Positions 1-9,311 are shown, counted from the stretch's first letter. The stretch is DNA of 64,000 bases from JAJZRJ01 sp040757055 (GCA_040757055.1 JBFLXY010000001.1:372001-436000), one strand, 5' to 3'. Made by a program: numbers and translations. The notes: generated from the letters alone by a model not told the origin.

Positions 1-206
1 TCAAGCGGCTCTCGGCTGGATACCGTGTAAAACGAGGGCCAGCCGCCAACCGGCTCATAACGATAGATAAAGTCCCGTCGGCGGTCGGGATGATCCGCAA
101 ACAATTTCCAGATAAGCTGATGAACCTGATAGCCGCCCATTCCCGTCAGTTTGGCTATTTCTCTGGGGGTGATGCCGCGTCGCAGTCTGATTGTGCTGAA
201 ATACAT
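1..206 (-). CDS. cas6e: Cas6e (CasE) crRNA endonuclease, N-terminal part
   Basis: Only the first 68 codons are present; the gene runs off the left edge. Reading down from an ATG at 206, the protein begins MYFSTIRLRRG and continues with GGYQVHQLIWKLFADHPDRR and FIYRYEP. This is the characteristic N-terminus of the type I-E repeat-cleaving nuclease, which processes pre-crRNA and stays bound to the 3' hairpin in Cascade. An AGGAGG ribosome site lies just upstream, and the start is one base beyond the stop of cas5e, so the two are translationally coupled. Catalytic residues cannot be judged because most of the protein is missing. Its place at the end of the cse1-cse2-cas7-cas5 series agrees with the call. 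Confidence 0.93.
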   Translation of the reverse strand, partial: MYFSTIRLRRGITPREIAKLTGMGGYQVHQLIWKLFADHPDRRRDFIYRYEPVGGWPSFYTVSSREPL

Positions 207-207
207 A

Positions 208-921
208 TCATTCCTCCTTTCGCAGCGAGCCGCAGTTTTCCCGTCGCTCTCCGAACTGCCAGCGCTTGCGAGAGCGGAGCGCATCGCGCCGGATGATGAC
301 CTGTTGTGGCACGAGCCCGCTTGCCGCATCGTTTTCCCAGTAAATCAATGCCGGCCCATTGGAGATGATTTCCGCAAACTCCGCTGTCGGGGGATATTTT
401 TCAAAAGCCACTCGCAAAGTTGCCGCCCCCACAATCTGCGGATGAAGCGGCATAGCCAGCGGGCACGATTTGCGCCCCAGGTAGAGGGTGAAGACTGGAT
501 TTCGCAGTCCATCGGCCAATTGCCTAATACTGAAAGGAGCGTTGTCGGTTACGCTGATTGCCACCGTATAGACAGCGTCGCAACGATAATCTCGGCTTGA
601 CAGAATGGTGTTGAGGTCATCAGCCGCCAGTTCGGACCGACGAGTATAATGGGCCACGCCCTTTCTGGCGGACGGTACTTGGGTTGTGTGATAATCCCGC
701 AGCAGCACACCCATGGAATCAACCCGGACGGCAAAAAAACAGGATGATGCCAGGGCCTGCTGGCGCTCCTCTTCCTCACGGCGGATGCCCAAGGCAGCAG
801 CCAGCAGACCGACAATGGCGGACTTGCTTGGCTGGGCAAAGCTCGGTCGATATTCGCCCACGGCAATGTCGCCCCATGCAGCCAACGGCCCATACAGGGT
901 AAACAGAAGATAATCTTGCAT
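208..921 (-). CDS. cas5e: Cas5e (CasD), Cascade subunit
   Basis: This 237-residue protein starts MQDYLLFTLYGPLAAWGDIA, the Cas5e N-terminal beta strand with the Gly-Pro-(Leu/Met)-x-(Ala/Ser)-(Trp/Tyr)-Gly signature, followed by RPSFAQPSKSAIVGLLAAALGI, the other conserved block. Cas5e caps the 5' handle of the crRNA in the type I-E effector complex. The open frame extends upstream to 981 but that part overlaps cas7e; the ATG at 921 lies four bases after the cas7e stop and matches the family start. The length fits typical Cas5e (about 220-250 residues). Confidence 0.95.
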   Translation of the reverse strand: MQDYLLFTLYGPLAAWGDIAVGEYRPSFAQPSKSAIVGLLAAALGIRREEEERQQALASSCFFAVRVDSMGVLLRDYHTTQVPSARKGVAHYTRRSELAADDLNTILSSRDYRCDAVYTVAISVTDNAPFSIRQLADGLRNPVFTLYLGRKSCPLAMPLHPQIVGAATLRVAFEKYPPTAEFAEIISNGPALIYWENDAASGLVPQQVIIRRDALRSRKRWQFGERRENCGSLRKEE

Positions 922-925
922 GGGG

Positions 926-1978
926 CTACTCCGTTGCAAAGGTTTTGATTTCTTCCAGGCTTCCTTCGCCGGTTTCGGCATTCATGATCTTGATCGCATC
1001 GGCGCATTTGCCATAGACCTTCTCCATATTCTCCCTCTTGCTTTCCAGCGCGGCAATGGCCTTGTCCAAGATATCCTCGCCGCGTACCGGCTTCAGAAAA
1101 GCAACCGAAAGCTGACGGGGCTGTTGGCTTCCTTTTTCCGCAAGGATGTAGGAAGAGTACGCGCGGGAAGCAAAACTGTTCTGCTTGCCGGTTGGCGAAA
1201 CCTTGGCGGCGGTCTCCACCAAGGCTTTCATGGCTTTTCCGGCCAGTTCCTTATCTCCAGTATTTTCCTCAAGAAGATCACGGTTGATGCAGATGTAGAG
1301 ATAAAACAAACCGGCGCCAAACTCCGTTTCACCAATATGGGCCGCCCCCAGGTCATCCTCGCCACTGTTCAGATCATCCACTGCGGTGAAATAATCGTCC
1401 TCAACCGCGACATCGTGAACAGTTATGGCATGGCCTACCTGGATTGCCGCATCCATATTAAAGGCTGGAGCGCTGGCAAGCATCCTGCCGAACATGGCGA
1501 TATCGGCAGCGGTATGGTTTTTCCGGAGCAACTTGAGGTCGTCGCTTGTTGGCTCCGTGCTGCTTGCGGCAAGCTTGTTCACAAGCGCATCAATGGCTGC
1601 CTTCTCCTCCGGGCTGAAATGGGCAAGCTGTTCTATTTCCAGTTCTTCAAGCGGTTTGTTGGCATTCGCCTTCTTGGCTTTACCGAACACCTCGGCTATC
1701 TGCTTTGCCCACGCCTTTGCCTTGCCTTCCGGCACACTCTTTTCCTTCAGGGCCTTATATACCTCCACGCCCATTTCCTTGGTCCTGACGCCGATATGTC
1801 CGGCAAGCGCGGCCTCAAACTGATCCGATGTCCGCCATGCCCGTTTGTGGGCCTGAGAGGATACCCGCAGGCGAGTCTTGCCGCCCATGATGGCGGTCTT
1901 GGGCCGCCCCAGATCGTCACGGTTCAAGTTGGAAGGTGGGTACGAGGTCAACAAATGCAACTGGATGAATGTGCTCAT
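926..1978 (-). CDS. cas7e: Cas7e (CasC/Cse4), Cascade backbone subunit
   Basis: The protein has 350 residues and begins MSTFIQLHLLTSYPPSNLNRDDLGRPKTA followed by a GGKTRLRVSSQAHKRAWR segment, the conserved RNA-binding N-terminus of the CasC/Cse4 family. Six Cas7 copies normally coat the crRNA spacer in Cascade. I chose the ATG at 1978 over an in-frame upstream one at 2002 because AAAGGAGAACC lies directly before it and because family members start at MSTF. It follows cse2 with a 27-nt gap and runs into cas5e with four bases between them. Confidence 0.96.
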   Translation of the reverse strand: MSTFIQLHLLTSYPPSNLNRDDLGRPKTAIMGGKTRLRVSSQAHKRAWRTSDQFEAALAGHIGVRTKEMGVEVYKALKEKSVPEGKAKAWAKQIAEVFGKAKKANANKPLEELEIEQLAHFSPEEKAAIDALVNKLAASSTEPTSDDLKLLRKNHTAADIAMFGRMLASAPAFNMDAAIQVGHAITVHDVAVEDDYFTAVDDLNSGEDDLGAAHIGETEFGAGLFYLYICINRDLLEENTGDKELAGKAMKALVETAAKVSPTGKQNSFASRAYSSYILAEKGSQQPRQLSVAFLKPVRGEDILDKAIAALESKRENMEKVYGKCADAIKIMNAETGEGSLEEIKTFATE

Positions 1979-2005
1979 GCTTGGTTCTCCTTTCTGATTC
2001 ATGGA

Positions 2006-2506
2006 TTATTGTTCTGACGGAGATTGCGAGTAATATTCGAAGGCCCACTGTTTCCGGGTTCTGTCGTTCCAGTAGTAAAGACTGCCGGCAAGGCTTTGCA
2101 GGTTGACCACTCCGCCAAGCAAGGCCACAACACGAGTCATAGGGCTGAACAGTTCCCCCTGGTCTTTGACCTTGAGCAGGCGACGAAAGCGCAGACCGCT
2201 TACCCTGGCCGAACCGTCCGCCTTACCGGTGGCCATCTGTTCGGCAATGGTGTTGTCTGGGAGGTTGCTTTTCACACGAGCGGCAAGGCCGGCCACCAGC
2301 GCAAGGGAATCGACATTGACCAAGCCAAATTTCGCCAACGCAAGTCGCAGCCGATGAAAGGCAGGAGTAAAGACTACTTCCGCCAAGGTGGCACAGCGAC
2401 GCAGGTCCGCCCGATCACCCCGGTTGTCGTCCAGCCCTTGCCACCAAGACATGATGACTTGCGTCTCCGGGGAATCATGGTCGAACTTCAGATAGTTTGT
2501 ACCCAT
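2006..2506 (-). CDS. cse2: Cse2 (CasB), Cascade small subunit
   Basis: A 166-residue, mostly helical protein in the position of the type I-E small subunit, which stabilises the displaced strand and the crRNA-target duplex. Recognisable family parts are the WWQGLDDNRGDRADLRR segment near the N-terminus and the SGLRFRRLLKVKD segment in the second half; both are typical of CasB. The length is in the usual 160-200 range. A strong GGAAAGGAGG precedes the ATG. It lies between cse1 and cas7e, the standard I-E order. Confidence 0.93.
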   Translation of the reverse strand: MGTNYLKFDHDSPETQVIMSWWQGLDDNRGDRADLRRCATLAEVVFTPAFHRLRLALAKFGLVNVDSLALVAGLAARVKSNLPDNTIAEQMATGKADGSARVSGLRFRRLLKVKDQGELFSPMTRVVALLGGVVNLQSLAGSLYYWNDRTRKQWAFEYYSQSPSEQ

Positions 2507-2533
2507 ATAGCCTCCTTTCCTTTATTATTATGG

Positions 2534-4186
2534 TCAGATTGGAAGTTCTCTCTGTTTCGGTTCTTTCCCGGACTTTATCTTCTTCCCCTTGGATGCCTTT
2601 TTCACGGGAATACCCAGGAGTTCCTTGATCTTCTTGCCGCGATTGAATTGCTCCAGCTCCTTACGGGCAATCACCACCCGCTTGGGGTCGGCATCTTCGA
2701 TGGGGCCATCCCAGGCATAACGATCAAACAGATGCGACGACTGTTTGCAGAGGTCGCTCAACCACTGATTATTGATTTTCTGGGTATCCCCCTCTGATTC
2801 CAGGATGTTCAGTGCCTCAATGGTTTTGTAAAAATCAGCTTCGGTGTTCTGCCAGAAACTGCTATCCACAAAGGATGTATCGCCTTTGGCGTCTCCAGGG
2901 CGCTTGAACCATGCTTTTTTCAATGCAGTTCTGGTATTACTGGCAATTTCGGATGCTGCCCGGATCAATCCGCCTATGATTCTTTCATATTCACCCCGAA
3001 TTCTGTCATCAATACAAAGCAGCGGCATGGTTGATTCATACCAGCAGCGTGCTTTCATATTATCCATGTCGTAGCCAAACGCCCACAGTCGGAACTGCCA
3101 ACCACTTTTCCAACGCTCATAAAATTCATGAACAATTCGAGCGGGCATCTTTTTCTCGTTGCCATCTTGGATGACCAATCCAAGCCAATGCCTGTAAGAA
3201 ATTCCACCTGGCTGCGCATGAACCGGCAGAACGCTGGTGACACCTTTCGTTGTTTTTTCATAGTAAGGAGAAAGAGGATGGAGCCAACCCGTGTAACTTG
3301 CGCCGCCAGGTATCTCTTTATATGACATGATCAGCGAGTCGGAATCACACCCACAGACACCGCAAGTGCCGGACACCAGAGAGGTGCAATTCAGTTTTAT
3401 ACGCCTGGGCATGGCCCAAAACATTGTCGCAGGGTGGGCATGTTCGGGCTGTGTATCTTCCCCGTAAAATATCTCTCCCTTTTTTCGCTTACCATTCTTT
3501 GTCAGGCCAAGCCACGGGAATACAAGCCTGTCTTCAGTTAATCCCGGATTTCCACAGGAAGCCATGAACTTGCTTTCCTCCAACACATTAAGCCACACGA
3601 GCTGCCACAAGGTGTTATGCTGACCATCTCCAAGAACTAAGGTGGTTAATGGCCCCCCTCCTCGCAGCGAAGTCATATAGCCAGGACCTCCGGACGGCGA
3701 ATTGGTTTGAAAAGCGAACAATGCCGTTGCGCAACAAGCCGGACATATTCCCCCAATCAGATTTCGTTTTATGAAGTCATCCGTGTTGTTCACCAAGGCA
3801 TTTTGTCCAGGTGTTTCGATCAGAATGCCGTCAATCACGCCGTCATCGGATGGAATGTCCTCAAAATCCTGCATAAACCTCGGTCCATCTCCACCAAGCT
3901 CAAAGGCATGCCGGATCGTAGAAAATCTTTCTTTCAGTTCATCCGGGGCAGGTGGTTCGGCCAGTTTTTTGCGCCATTCGGCCCCGTTTTTTGAGGCTGC
4001 GACGGTCTGCATCAGCCCGATCAAAAACTGAATCAGCGCCCCGTTAAAATCAGGCCGTGGAGCGTCGAGGGATATGATCGGATTGTCGGCAAAGTCTTTT
4101 GTCACCTCGTGAGGCGCGATTTTTCCTGTGCTGCCATCCCGTCGTTTGGCTGGAATCCATTGTTCATCAATGAGATTGAATTTCAT
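2534..4186 (-). CDS. cse1: Cse1 (CasA/Cas8e), Cascade large subunit
   Basis: This 550-residue protein starts MKFNLIDEQWIPA, the hallmark N-terminus of CasA, the subunit that recognises the PAM and recruits Cas3. GPRFMQD near residue 105 corresponds to the L1 loop region, and an NSPSGGPGY motif follows at about residue 165. Cysteine pairs (CPACC and CGVCGCD) probably bind zinc, as in other Cse1 proteins. The C-terminal helical bundle ends in a lysine-rich tail. Its ATG overlaps the cas3 stop by four bases (ATGA), showing translational coupling with cas3. Confidence 0.95.
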   Translation of the reverse strand: MKFNLIDEQWIPAKRRDGSTGKIAPHEVTKDFADNPIISLDAPRPDFNGALIQFLIGLMQTVAASKNGAEWRKKLAEPPAPDELKERFSTIRHAFELGGDGPRFMQDFEDIPSDDGVIDGILIETPGQNALVNNTDDFIKRNLIGGICPACCATALFAFQTNSPSGGPGYMTSLRGGGPLTTLVLGDGQHNTLWQLVWLNVLEESKFMASCGNPGLTEDRLVFPWLGLTKNGKRKKGEIFYGEDTQPEHAHPATMFWAMPRRIKLNCTSLVSGTCGVCGCDSDSLIMSYKEIPGGASYTGWLHPLSPYYEKTTKGVTSVLPVHAQPGGISYRHWLGLVIQDGNEKKMPARIVHEFYERWKSGWQFRLWAFGYDMDNMKARCWYESTMPLLCIDDRIRGEYERIIGGLIRAASEIASNTRTALKKAWFKRPGDAKGDTSFVDSSFWQNTEADFYKTIEALNILESEGDTQKINNQWLSDLCKQSSHLFDRYAWDGPIEDADPKRVVIARKELEQFNRGKKIKELLGIPVKKASKGKKIKSGKEPKQRELPI

Positions 4187-6948
4187 CTACCCTCCTTTTG
4201 AGTGACCCTCACCCCGGTCAGCCGGTCATATTCCAGCACAACCGGTTCCTGTCTCTTGTTCAACGCCTCGCCCCGCCAAAGGCCATCGTTGACCTGCGTG
4301 AGAGGGACCAGTACCGTCCACTTACCTTTGTCCGGCAGCCGTTCTTTCAACTCAACAATTTCCTTACCCAAATCTCCCGGATATTCTCTTTCCGAGTCAA
4401 CCAAGCCGTTGCGAATACTCACCTGGCTCATATCCCAGGGGAATTTTTCGTGCTCATACCATGGCGTAAGCGTTGCCCCATCCCAACGGGCCAGACGCAC
4501 TGTGGTTTCCATGCCACCAAGTCGGGTAGGAGTCTTCATATCCTCGCGCCATTGCGTAATTGTCGCCTCGTATCCTTCATCCAGCTTCAGCATGTTGATG
4601 TGGGCAAGAGACTTATCAGCCTGCCGTTGCGCATTGGCCTGTTCGTCTCGTTGCCGAAGCGGTGCCGGGATCGCATCGGCCTTTTCGGAAAACGCCGCTT
4701 CGATCAACTCCCGTGCATCATCCGGCATTTTCAGCTCGCCCTTCTCTGCGAGCAGCCGAACGGTCAGCCAGAGACAACCGTGGCGTGGATACACGAAAGC
4801 CGCCTTTTTAAACTTGGCCTTGTACCAGTCCGCTGTAGCATTATCGTTCGGCATCGGCCCATGAATAACCATCCAGGCAGGTTCCCGGCGGTCCGGCCCT
4901 TCTCCTTCGGGCAACGGATTCCCATGTTCATCCCGCAGGTGGCGATGGAGGCGGCCCGCCCTCTGAATCAAGAGATCCATGGGGGCGGAGTCAGAGATCA
5001 GCAGATCAAAATCAAGGTCAAGGGACTGCTCCACCACCTGGGTTGCAACCAGAACCTTGCCTCGTCGCTCCCGCGCCGTGCTTTTTCTGCCAAAGGTTGC
5101 AGTAACCGTATTCTCGATGTCAAGCCGGTCCCCCATGGTAAACCGCGCATGAAACAGCATTAGATCGGTGACGGGCAATTCGTCCTGCAAGAGTGTAGAG
5201 CCGATCAAGGCATCATGGACAGTGTTTCTGAGCCAACAAACGCATTGTCCCCTGTCAGTCGCTTCCTTTACCAGGCGCACAACATCACTTTCCTCTGCAA
5301 CGATTCTTATCCCAACGGTACACTGCCGCTGAGGGGTAGCCTCCACGGGTATTTCTTCCATACCTCGTTCCTTGCTGTACGAAGAAGCTAGAGGATAGCC
5401 TTTGTTTCTTGCCTCCAACTCGCTATGGTCATCGCAACCACGGGCAAAGGCGGCAATGAAATCACCCCGCACATGGGTTGGCATGGTTGCCGAAAGGAGA
5501 ATGGCGCTCCCGCCAAGAGCGGCATGGAAGGCAAGAAGGTTCTGTAACAATTTATTCATATAAGGATCGTAGGCATGAACCTCATCAACAATAAGAACAT
5601 GGCCTGCCAGGCCAAAAAGCCGCAGAGATTGGAAACGAGCCGGCAATACCGCCAGCAGGGCCTGATCAAGGGTGCCGACTCCCACATCGGCAAGGAGAGC
5701 TTTTTTCCGGTTATCCGCCAGCCAGGAGGCGCATTGGGCTGAAGCGGATTCCTCCGTTGCCCAAGAGGTATCCTTCCCGGCTACCGCCGCCATGAATGTT
5801 TCGGAAAGATGCCGCGCCCCGTGGGCAAGGACAATCGAGGGATTTGAATCCTTCTCAAAAAAACGAAGATAAACAGGCGACTTGTCCGGCGAAAATTTTC
5901 CAGCCAAGCGGCTGAACATGGCATTGGATGTCGCCATGGTCGGCAGTGCCATAAAAAGACCTTTGCCACACCCGGCAGCCATCAATCGCCCTGCCAACAG
6001 AAGCGCCGCCTCGGTTTTGCCGGATCCTGTTACATCCTCAAGAATGAACAGTTGCTGAGAACTTCCGATGGGGCATTGCTCGACAAACGATTGCAACGGC
6101 GTAGGGGAAGCAAAATCGGGGAACAAATCAGAAAATTTGGGTAATCCGGGAATCGGGATTCCGCCTTTGACTCCGGCTTCACGAATCGCTCGTTTGGCTT
6201 GCGGGATTGCGCGCTGTTTCCAATACTCATCAAGCGCTATTTCCTCTTCATGAAACGGAAACCAGGTACGATTCGAACCGATCCAGTCGCAAAGAACGGC
6301 AAAGCCAGCCATCAGCCATGATGCTTTTCTTATCTGCCTTTCGAGCTCATCAAGCGAAAGATGGGTCTGTGTCGCTGTTGTACTCCAAAACATCATTGAG
6401 CCGGCATCCTGAACAAATTCGGCGGCGGCAACGGAATCGCCATCTTCGAAATAATTCTGATACGCCAACGGCATACCGTTCAGTCCTTTCATTTGCGGCG
6501 GCACCCCATGATGGCCGGTATATGCCCTGGCAATCGCCATAATGATATCCTGCCACTCAACGCAGAAAAAATCCCGCCATCCAGGAAACACAAATTGATC
6601 GTCCTCGACGGAATATTTCAAAAAAAGATTGCCGAGGTTGTCATGCCGAACCGTGTACGGCTTTCTACTCTCGGCAGTTTGCAACTTTCTCAGCAGATCA
6701 GGCCGAAGATTCTGAAAGGTTATGGAGAACTTGCCGATGTCGTGAAGAGCCAAAAACAGTTCCAGCCAACAAATGCTGATATCCTGATCCAGCCCGGTAA
6801 TAGCGGCAAATTTCCTCTGGAGTGCATCGTCTTCCGACAAGAGCACATGCCCTACCGCCGCCACATCAAGGCAGTGGTAAACAAGCAGGTGATGCCTGCC
6901 ACTTTCTTTATCTGTTTTGCCCCAATACCGGTAATAGCTTTTTTTCAT
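4183..6948 (-). CDS. cas3: Cas3 helicase-nuclease, type I-E
   Basis: The 921-residue protein joins an HD nuclease to a superfamily 2 helicase and would degrade DNA unwound at a Cascade target. The HD part shows His25 in YHCLD and the His69-Asp70 pair in LALHDIGKF. The helicase part shows Walker A VTGSGKTEA near residue 307, a DEVH box in LIVDEVHAYD near 452, SATMP, and motif VI QRAGRLHRH near 664. All key residues are present, so the enzyme looks intact. It is the first gene of the cas operon; the ATG at 6948 follows TAGGAGG. Downstream is cse1 with a 4-bp overlap. No CRISPR repeats lie in the 140 bases upstream, so the array and cas1-cas2 should be beyond the left edge. Confidence 0.96.
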   Translation of the reverse strand: MKKSYYRYWGKTDKESGRHHLLVYHCLDVAAVGHVLLSEDDALQRKFAAITGLDQDISICWLELFLALHDIGKFSITFQNLRPDLLRKLQTAESRKPYTVRHDNLGNLFLKYSVEDDQFVFPGWRDFFCVEWQDIIMAIARAYTGHHGVPPQMKGLNGMPLAYQNYFEDGDSVAAAEFVQDAGSMMFWSTTATQTHLSLDELERQIRKASWLMAGFAVLCDWIGSNRTWFPFHEEEIALDEYWKQRAIPQAKRAIREAGVKGGIPIPGLPKFSDLFPDFASPTPLQSFVEQCPIGSSQQLFILEDVTGSGKTEAALLLAGRLMAAGCGKGLFMALPTMATSNAMFSRLAGKFSPDKSPVYLRFFEKDSNPSIVLAHGARHLSETFMAAVAGKDTSWATEESASAQCASWLADNRKKALLADVGVGTLDQALLAVLPARFQSLRLFGLAGHVLIVDEVHAYDPYMNKLLQNLLAFHAALGGSAILLSATMPTHVRGDFIAAFARGCDDHSELEARNKGYPLASSYSKERGMEEIPVEATPQRQCTVGIRIVAEESDVVRLVKEATDRGQCVCWLRNTVHDALIGSTLLQDELPVTDLMLFHARFTMGDRLDIENTVTATFGRKSTARERRGKVLVATQVVEQSLDLDFDLLISDSAPMDLLIQRAGRLHRHLRDEHGNPLPEGEGPDRREPAWMVIHGPMPNDNATADWYKAKFKKAAFVYPRHGCLWLTVRLLAEKGELKMPDDARELIEAAFSEKADAIPAPLRQRDEQANAQRQADKSLAHINMLKLDEGYEATITQWREDMKTPTRLGGMETTVRLARWDGATLTPWYEHEKFPWDMSQVSIRNGLVDSEREYPGDLGKEIVELKERLPDKGKWTVLVPLTQVNDGLWRGEALNKRQEPVVLEYDRLTGVRVTQKEGR

Positions 6949-7029
6949 GTCCTCCTACCCCCATCTCCCGACACCCCCCGATGATATACCCGGTGCCGCC
7001 GGAAAACGGCTTGCCCGCAAACGTCACTG

Positions 7030-7062
7030 AGGCAATTGTTGCATTTTTTGCAACAACTGCCT
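7030..7062. repeat. Imperfect inverted repeat between cas3 and the BRO-like gene
   Basis: Two 14-base arms (AGGCAATTGTTGCA and TGCAACAACTGCCT, one mismatch) enclose five T. Neither strand has a run of T after the stem, so it is a poor intrinsic terminator. It lies just past the broken end of the BRO-like gene and may mark a recombination scar. Confidence 0.5.
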
Positions 7063-7088
7063 TTCCCGCAGATCCAACAAATCACCAA

Positions 7089-7598
7089 TCAACAGACCGC
7101 GCGAAAGAATTTCCAGTTATCCGGGATTTCCGGACAACTGCGCCGCCGGGCAGACATCCGCTGCTGAATCCATTTCTCGCTTCGGCCATGCTGCTGCCAG
7201 AACTCCCGCGCCCGCTCCAGGGAACGGGCCGGGTCGGCCATGTCCTGCATCCGCTCGTAGCCGACTTTGGCCAACCAGAGCTTGATCGGTTCCGCCTTGG
7301 GGCTGGGCACGGACTGGATCAGACGGAGCAGGGTTTCCGGGTCGGCCACATCGGTGAAATATTTTTTGCCATCTGCCGCCTCAAGCTTCAGTCGGTGACA
7401 TTTTGTCACCGACTCGCTGCTTTCCTTTTTCAGCCGTTCCTTCAACTTGTTCCAGTATTTCCGGGCCGCCTGGTAATCCGGCTGCTGGATGAGCACCTGG
7501 ACGATATCCACGATCGAAAAATACCAGGTATCGGTATCCTCGTCGTAATGACGGCGAATCTGTTTCCCTTCAAAAACAGCCAATGATTTTTCCGGCAT
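7089..7598 (-). CDS. BRO family N-terminal domain protein, apparently truncated
   Basis: The 169-residue product begins MPEKSLAVFEGKQIRRHYDE and continues with a WYFSIVDIVQVL block, the BRO-N domain of phage antirepressor and DinD-like proteins. Homology holds through SEKWIQQRM near residue 150. Family members known to me then continue with about 100 more residues starting around TGQETRNKLTDYWK; here the sequence becomes unrelated (ARRRSCPEIPDNWK) and stops after about 20 residues, so a 3' truncation or rearrangement is likely. I chose the ATG at 7598 because an AGGAGG site precedes it. It stands alone upstream of cas3 on the same strand, a usual place for mobile remnants. DNA binding is plausible but unproven. 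Confidence 0.75.
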   Translation of the reverse strand: MPEKSLAVFEGKQIRRHYDEDTDTWYFSIVDIVQVLIQQPDYQAARKYWNKLKERLKKESSESVTKCHRLKLEAADGKKYFTDVADPETLLRLIQSVPSPKAEPIKLWLAKVGYERMQDMADPARSLERAREFWQQHGRSEKWIQQRMSARRRSCPEIPDNWKFFRAVC

Positions 7599-7730
7599 CG
7601 TCTCTCCTCCTGGCGGCATTCTTTCCATCTCCACTCCCCCACCTTACCAACCCATGCCCTGCGGCACAACCAAAAGTCAGGATTACCGGTGGCGCTGGTT
7701 TGCTGCCCTTGCACACACCATAACAGCCGG

Positions 7731-7762
7731 CCTGGGACACAGAGTGTCTCAGGTCTTTTTTT
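7731..7762 (+). terminator. Strong intrinsic terminator with no plus-strand gene before it
   Basis: CCTGGGACAC, a three-base AGA loop and GTGTCTCAGG form a 10-bp stem (one G-U pair), followed by TCTTTTTTT. Only the plus strand has the T run. All neighbouring genes (the BRO-like gene and the FapA-like gene) are on the minus strand, so the terminator has no obvious client. The rest of 7599-7859 holds nothing I recognise. Confidence 0.7.
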
Positions 7763-7859
7763 CGCGTTGCCGAAAAATGGAAGGATTGGACCTGACAGCG
7801 CGGTGGCGGCCGGCTCCAGAAAGAGCGGGGAGCGGAACGAAGGGGGAAGGGGAAAAAGA

Positions 7860-9311
7860 CTACAGCGCCTCGAACTGGGTGCGCTCGTCGCGGCTCATCT
7901 TGCGGATGAAAATCTGGCGGGTGTCCTTGTCGTAGTAGGCCACGCACTGCTCCTCCTCGGAGGTGGTCACACGGGTGACGCTGCCGATCTTGATGACCAC
8001 GCCGGGGTAAAGCTTGCCGTACACGTAAACGTTCTCGTTCACCATCTGCTCCAGGTCCTCTTCCATAGCCTTGGTCTGTTCGGTGAGCAGATTGACCCGC
8101 TCCATGGCCTTGGGCATGGCCGCCGTGTACTTCTGGAGCAGCACGGCCTTGTCCTGCGGAAAACCGGCCCCCAGTTCCTTCTTCATCTTCTCCAGCGTGC
8201 TGATGTTCTTGATGATCTCGTTCAGGCGATCCGACCAGAGCTGGAGATCCGCATCGAGCTGCAGCTTCTTCGCCTGCAGCGAGGGAATGATGCCGACGCT
8301 GACGGTGGTGGTGATCTCGGTCTCGGCCCCCAGTTCCTTGGCGAACATGGAGCCGCCGACGATGTAATTGCCGCCGATCACCACGCCCTTCTCCTTGCCC
8401 TTGACGATGAGATTCTTGCCGACCATGGCCCGGCACTGCACGATGTAGTCGTTGACGATGAGGTCGCTGGCGGTCTCCACCCGGGCGCCGTTCTCCATGA
8501 AATCCACCGTCACCGTGCCCTTGGCCCGCAGCACCGTCTGTTCGCCCACCGCGCTGCCGACCACGGTAAGGTTGCCGCCGGCCATGACAAAGGCGTTGGT
8601 CACCCCTTTCTGGACCAGGACGTTGCCGCGGCACTTCACCGAAAACCCCGGCAACACCTCGCCCTGAATCACGAGATTGGCGCCGCCGAAGGCGATGTTG
8701 CCCACGGAAATGTCGAGGTCGCCCTTGACCACGTGCTCCTCGTAGACCGAGGGCTTGCCGTCGGCCATGAGGAACTTGCCATCGAACTTGGAAAAAATCT
8801 TGCTCTCGTCCTCGGAAAGATAGACCCCGGTGCCGCATTTCAGCTTGCGGTCCTTGCCCGACTTGGCCGGAATGCCGGTGCCGAAGACATCCTTGCCGGC
8901 CTTGCCCTGGGTCGGCGGCATCTTTTCCAGCAGCAGCTTGTCCTTGGCCACGTTGACGATGGTGCCGAGTTCGCGGAAATCGACCTGGTCCTTGCTCCCC
9001 TCCTTCATCTTGGGGGAACGGGCCATGGACGGCTTGACGTGGAGCCGGACCCTGGCGTCCTGCCCCGGCGCCGGCGGGTCGCCCTTGGCGACGCAGAACG
9101 AGCCGTCGGGCAGCCGCTCCGGCTCCGCAAGCACGCCGTAGACCACGCCATGCTCCTTGAGTTCGTGGGCCAGAAGCTGCGGGTTCAGGGTGGCACCGGC
9201 CTTGGCGTCTTTCGGCACCGCCATCGCCAGCAGATGATCCTTGGAGACCTTCAGAATGAAGGTGTCGTCCTGGATCTCGACTCCGCCCTTAAACAGTTTT
9301 TCACTTGCCAT
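7860..9311 (-). CDS. FapA family protein (DUF342, flagellar assembly A-like)
   Basis: The 483-residue protein has the DUF342 layout. An N-terminal alpha/beta part ends with VAKGDPPAPGQDA. It is followed by a long repetitive beta-helix (GDLDISVGNIAFGGANLVIQ, GNVLVQKGVTNAFVMAGGNL, AKGTVTVDFMENGARVE), then a helical coiled coil at about residues 360-430 and a short beta tail. Members are polymer-forming scaffold-like proteins; one Vibrio member affects flagellar or polar assembly, but biochemical function is mostly unknown. The open frame reaches further upstream, yet the ATG at 9311 after GAGGGCAC gives the usual start. A K+ channel gene lies upstream on the same strand. Confidence 0.85.
   Translation of the reverse strand: MASEKLFKGGVEIQDDTFILKVSKDHLLAMAVPKDAKAGATLNPQLLAHELKEHGVVYGVLAEPERLPDGSFCVAKGDPPAPGQDARVRLHVKPSMARSPKMKEGSKDQVDFRELGTIVNVAKDKLLLEKMPPTQGKAGKDVFGTGIPAKSGKDRKLKCGTGVYLSEDESKIFSKFDGKFLMADGKPSVYEEHVVKGDLDISVGNIAFGGANLVIQGEVLPGFSVKCRGNVLVQKGVTNAFVMAGGNLTVVGSAVGEQTVLRAKGTVTVDFMENGARVETASDLIVNDYIVQCRAMVGKNLIVKGKEKGVVIGGNYIVGGSMFAKELGAETEITTTVSVGIIPSLQAKKLQLDADLQLWSDRLNEIIKNISTLEKMKKELGAGFPQDKAVLLQKYTAAMPKAMERVNLLTEQTKAMEEDLEQMVNENVYVYGKLYPGVVIKIGSVTRVTTSEEEQCVAYYDKDTRQIFIRKMSRDERTQFEAL

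Noticed and set aside
6949..7088. CRISPR array next to cas3
   Set aside because: No 28-29 base direct repeats with regular spacing; only one imperfect hairpin. The array should lie past the left edge.
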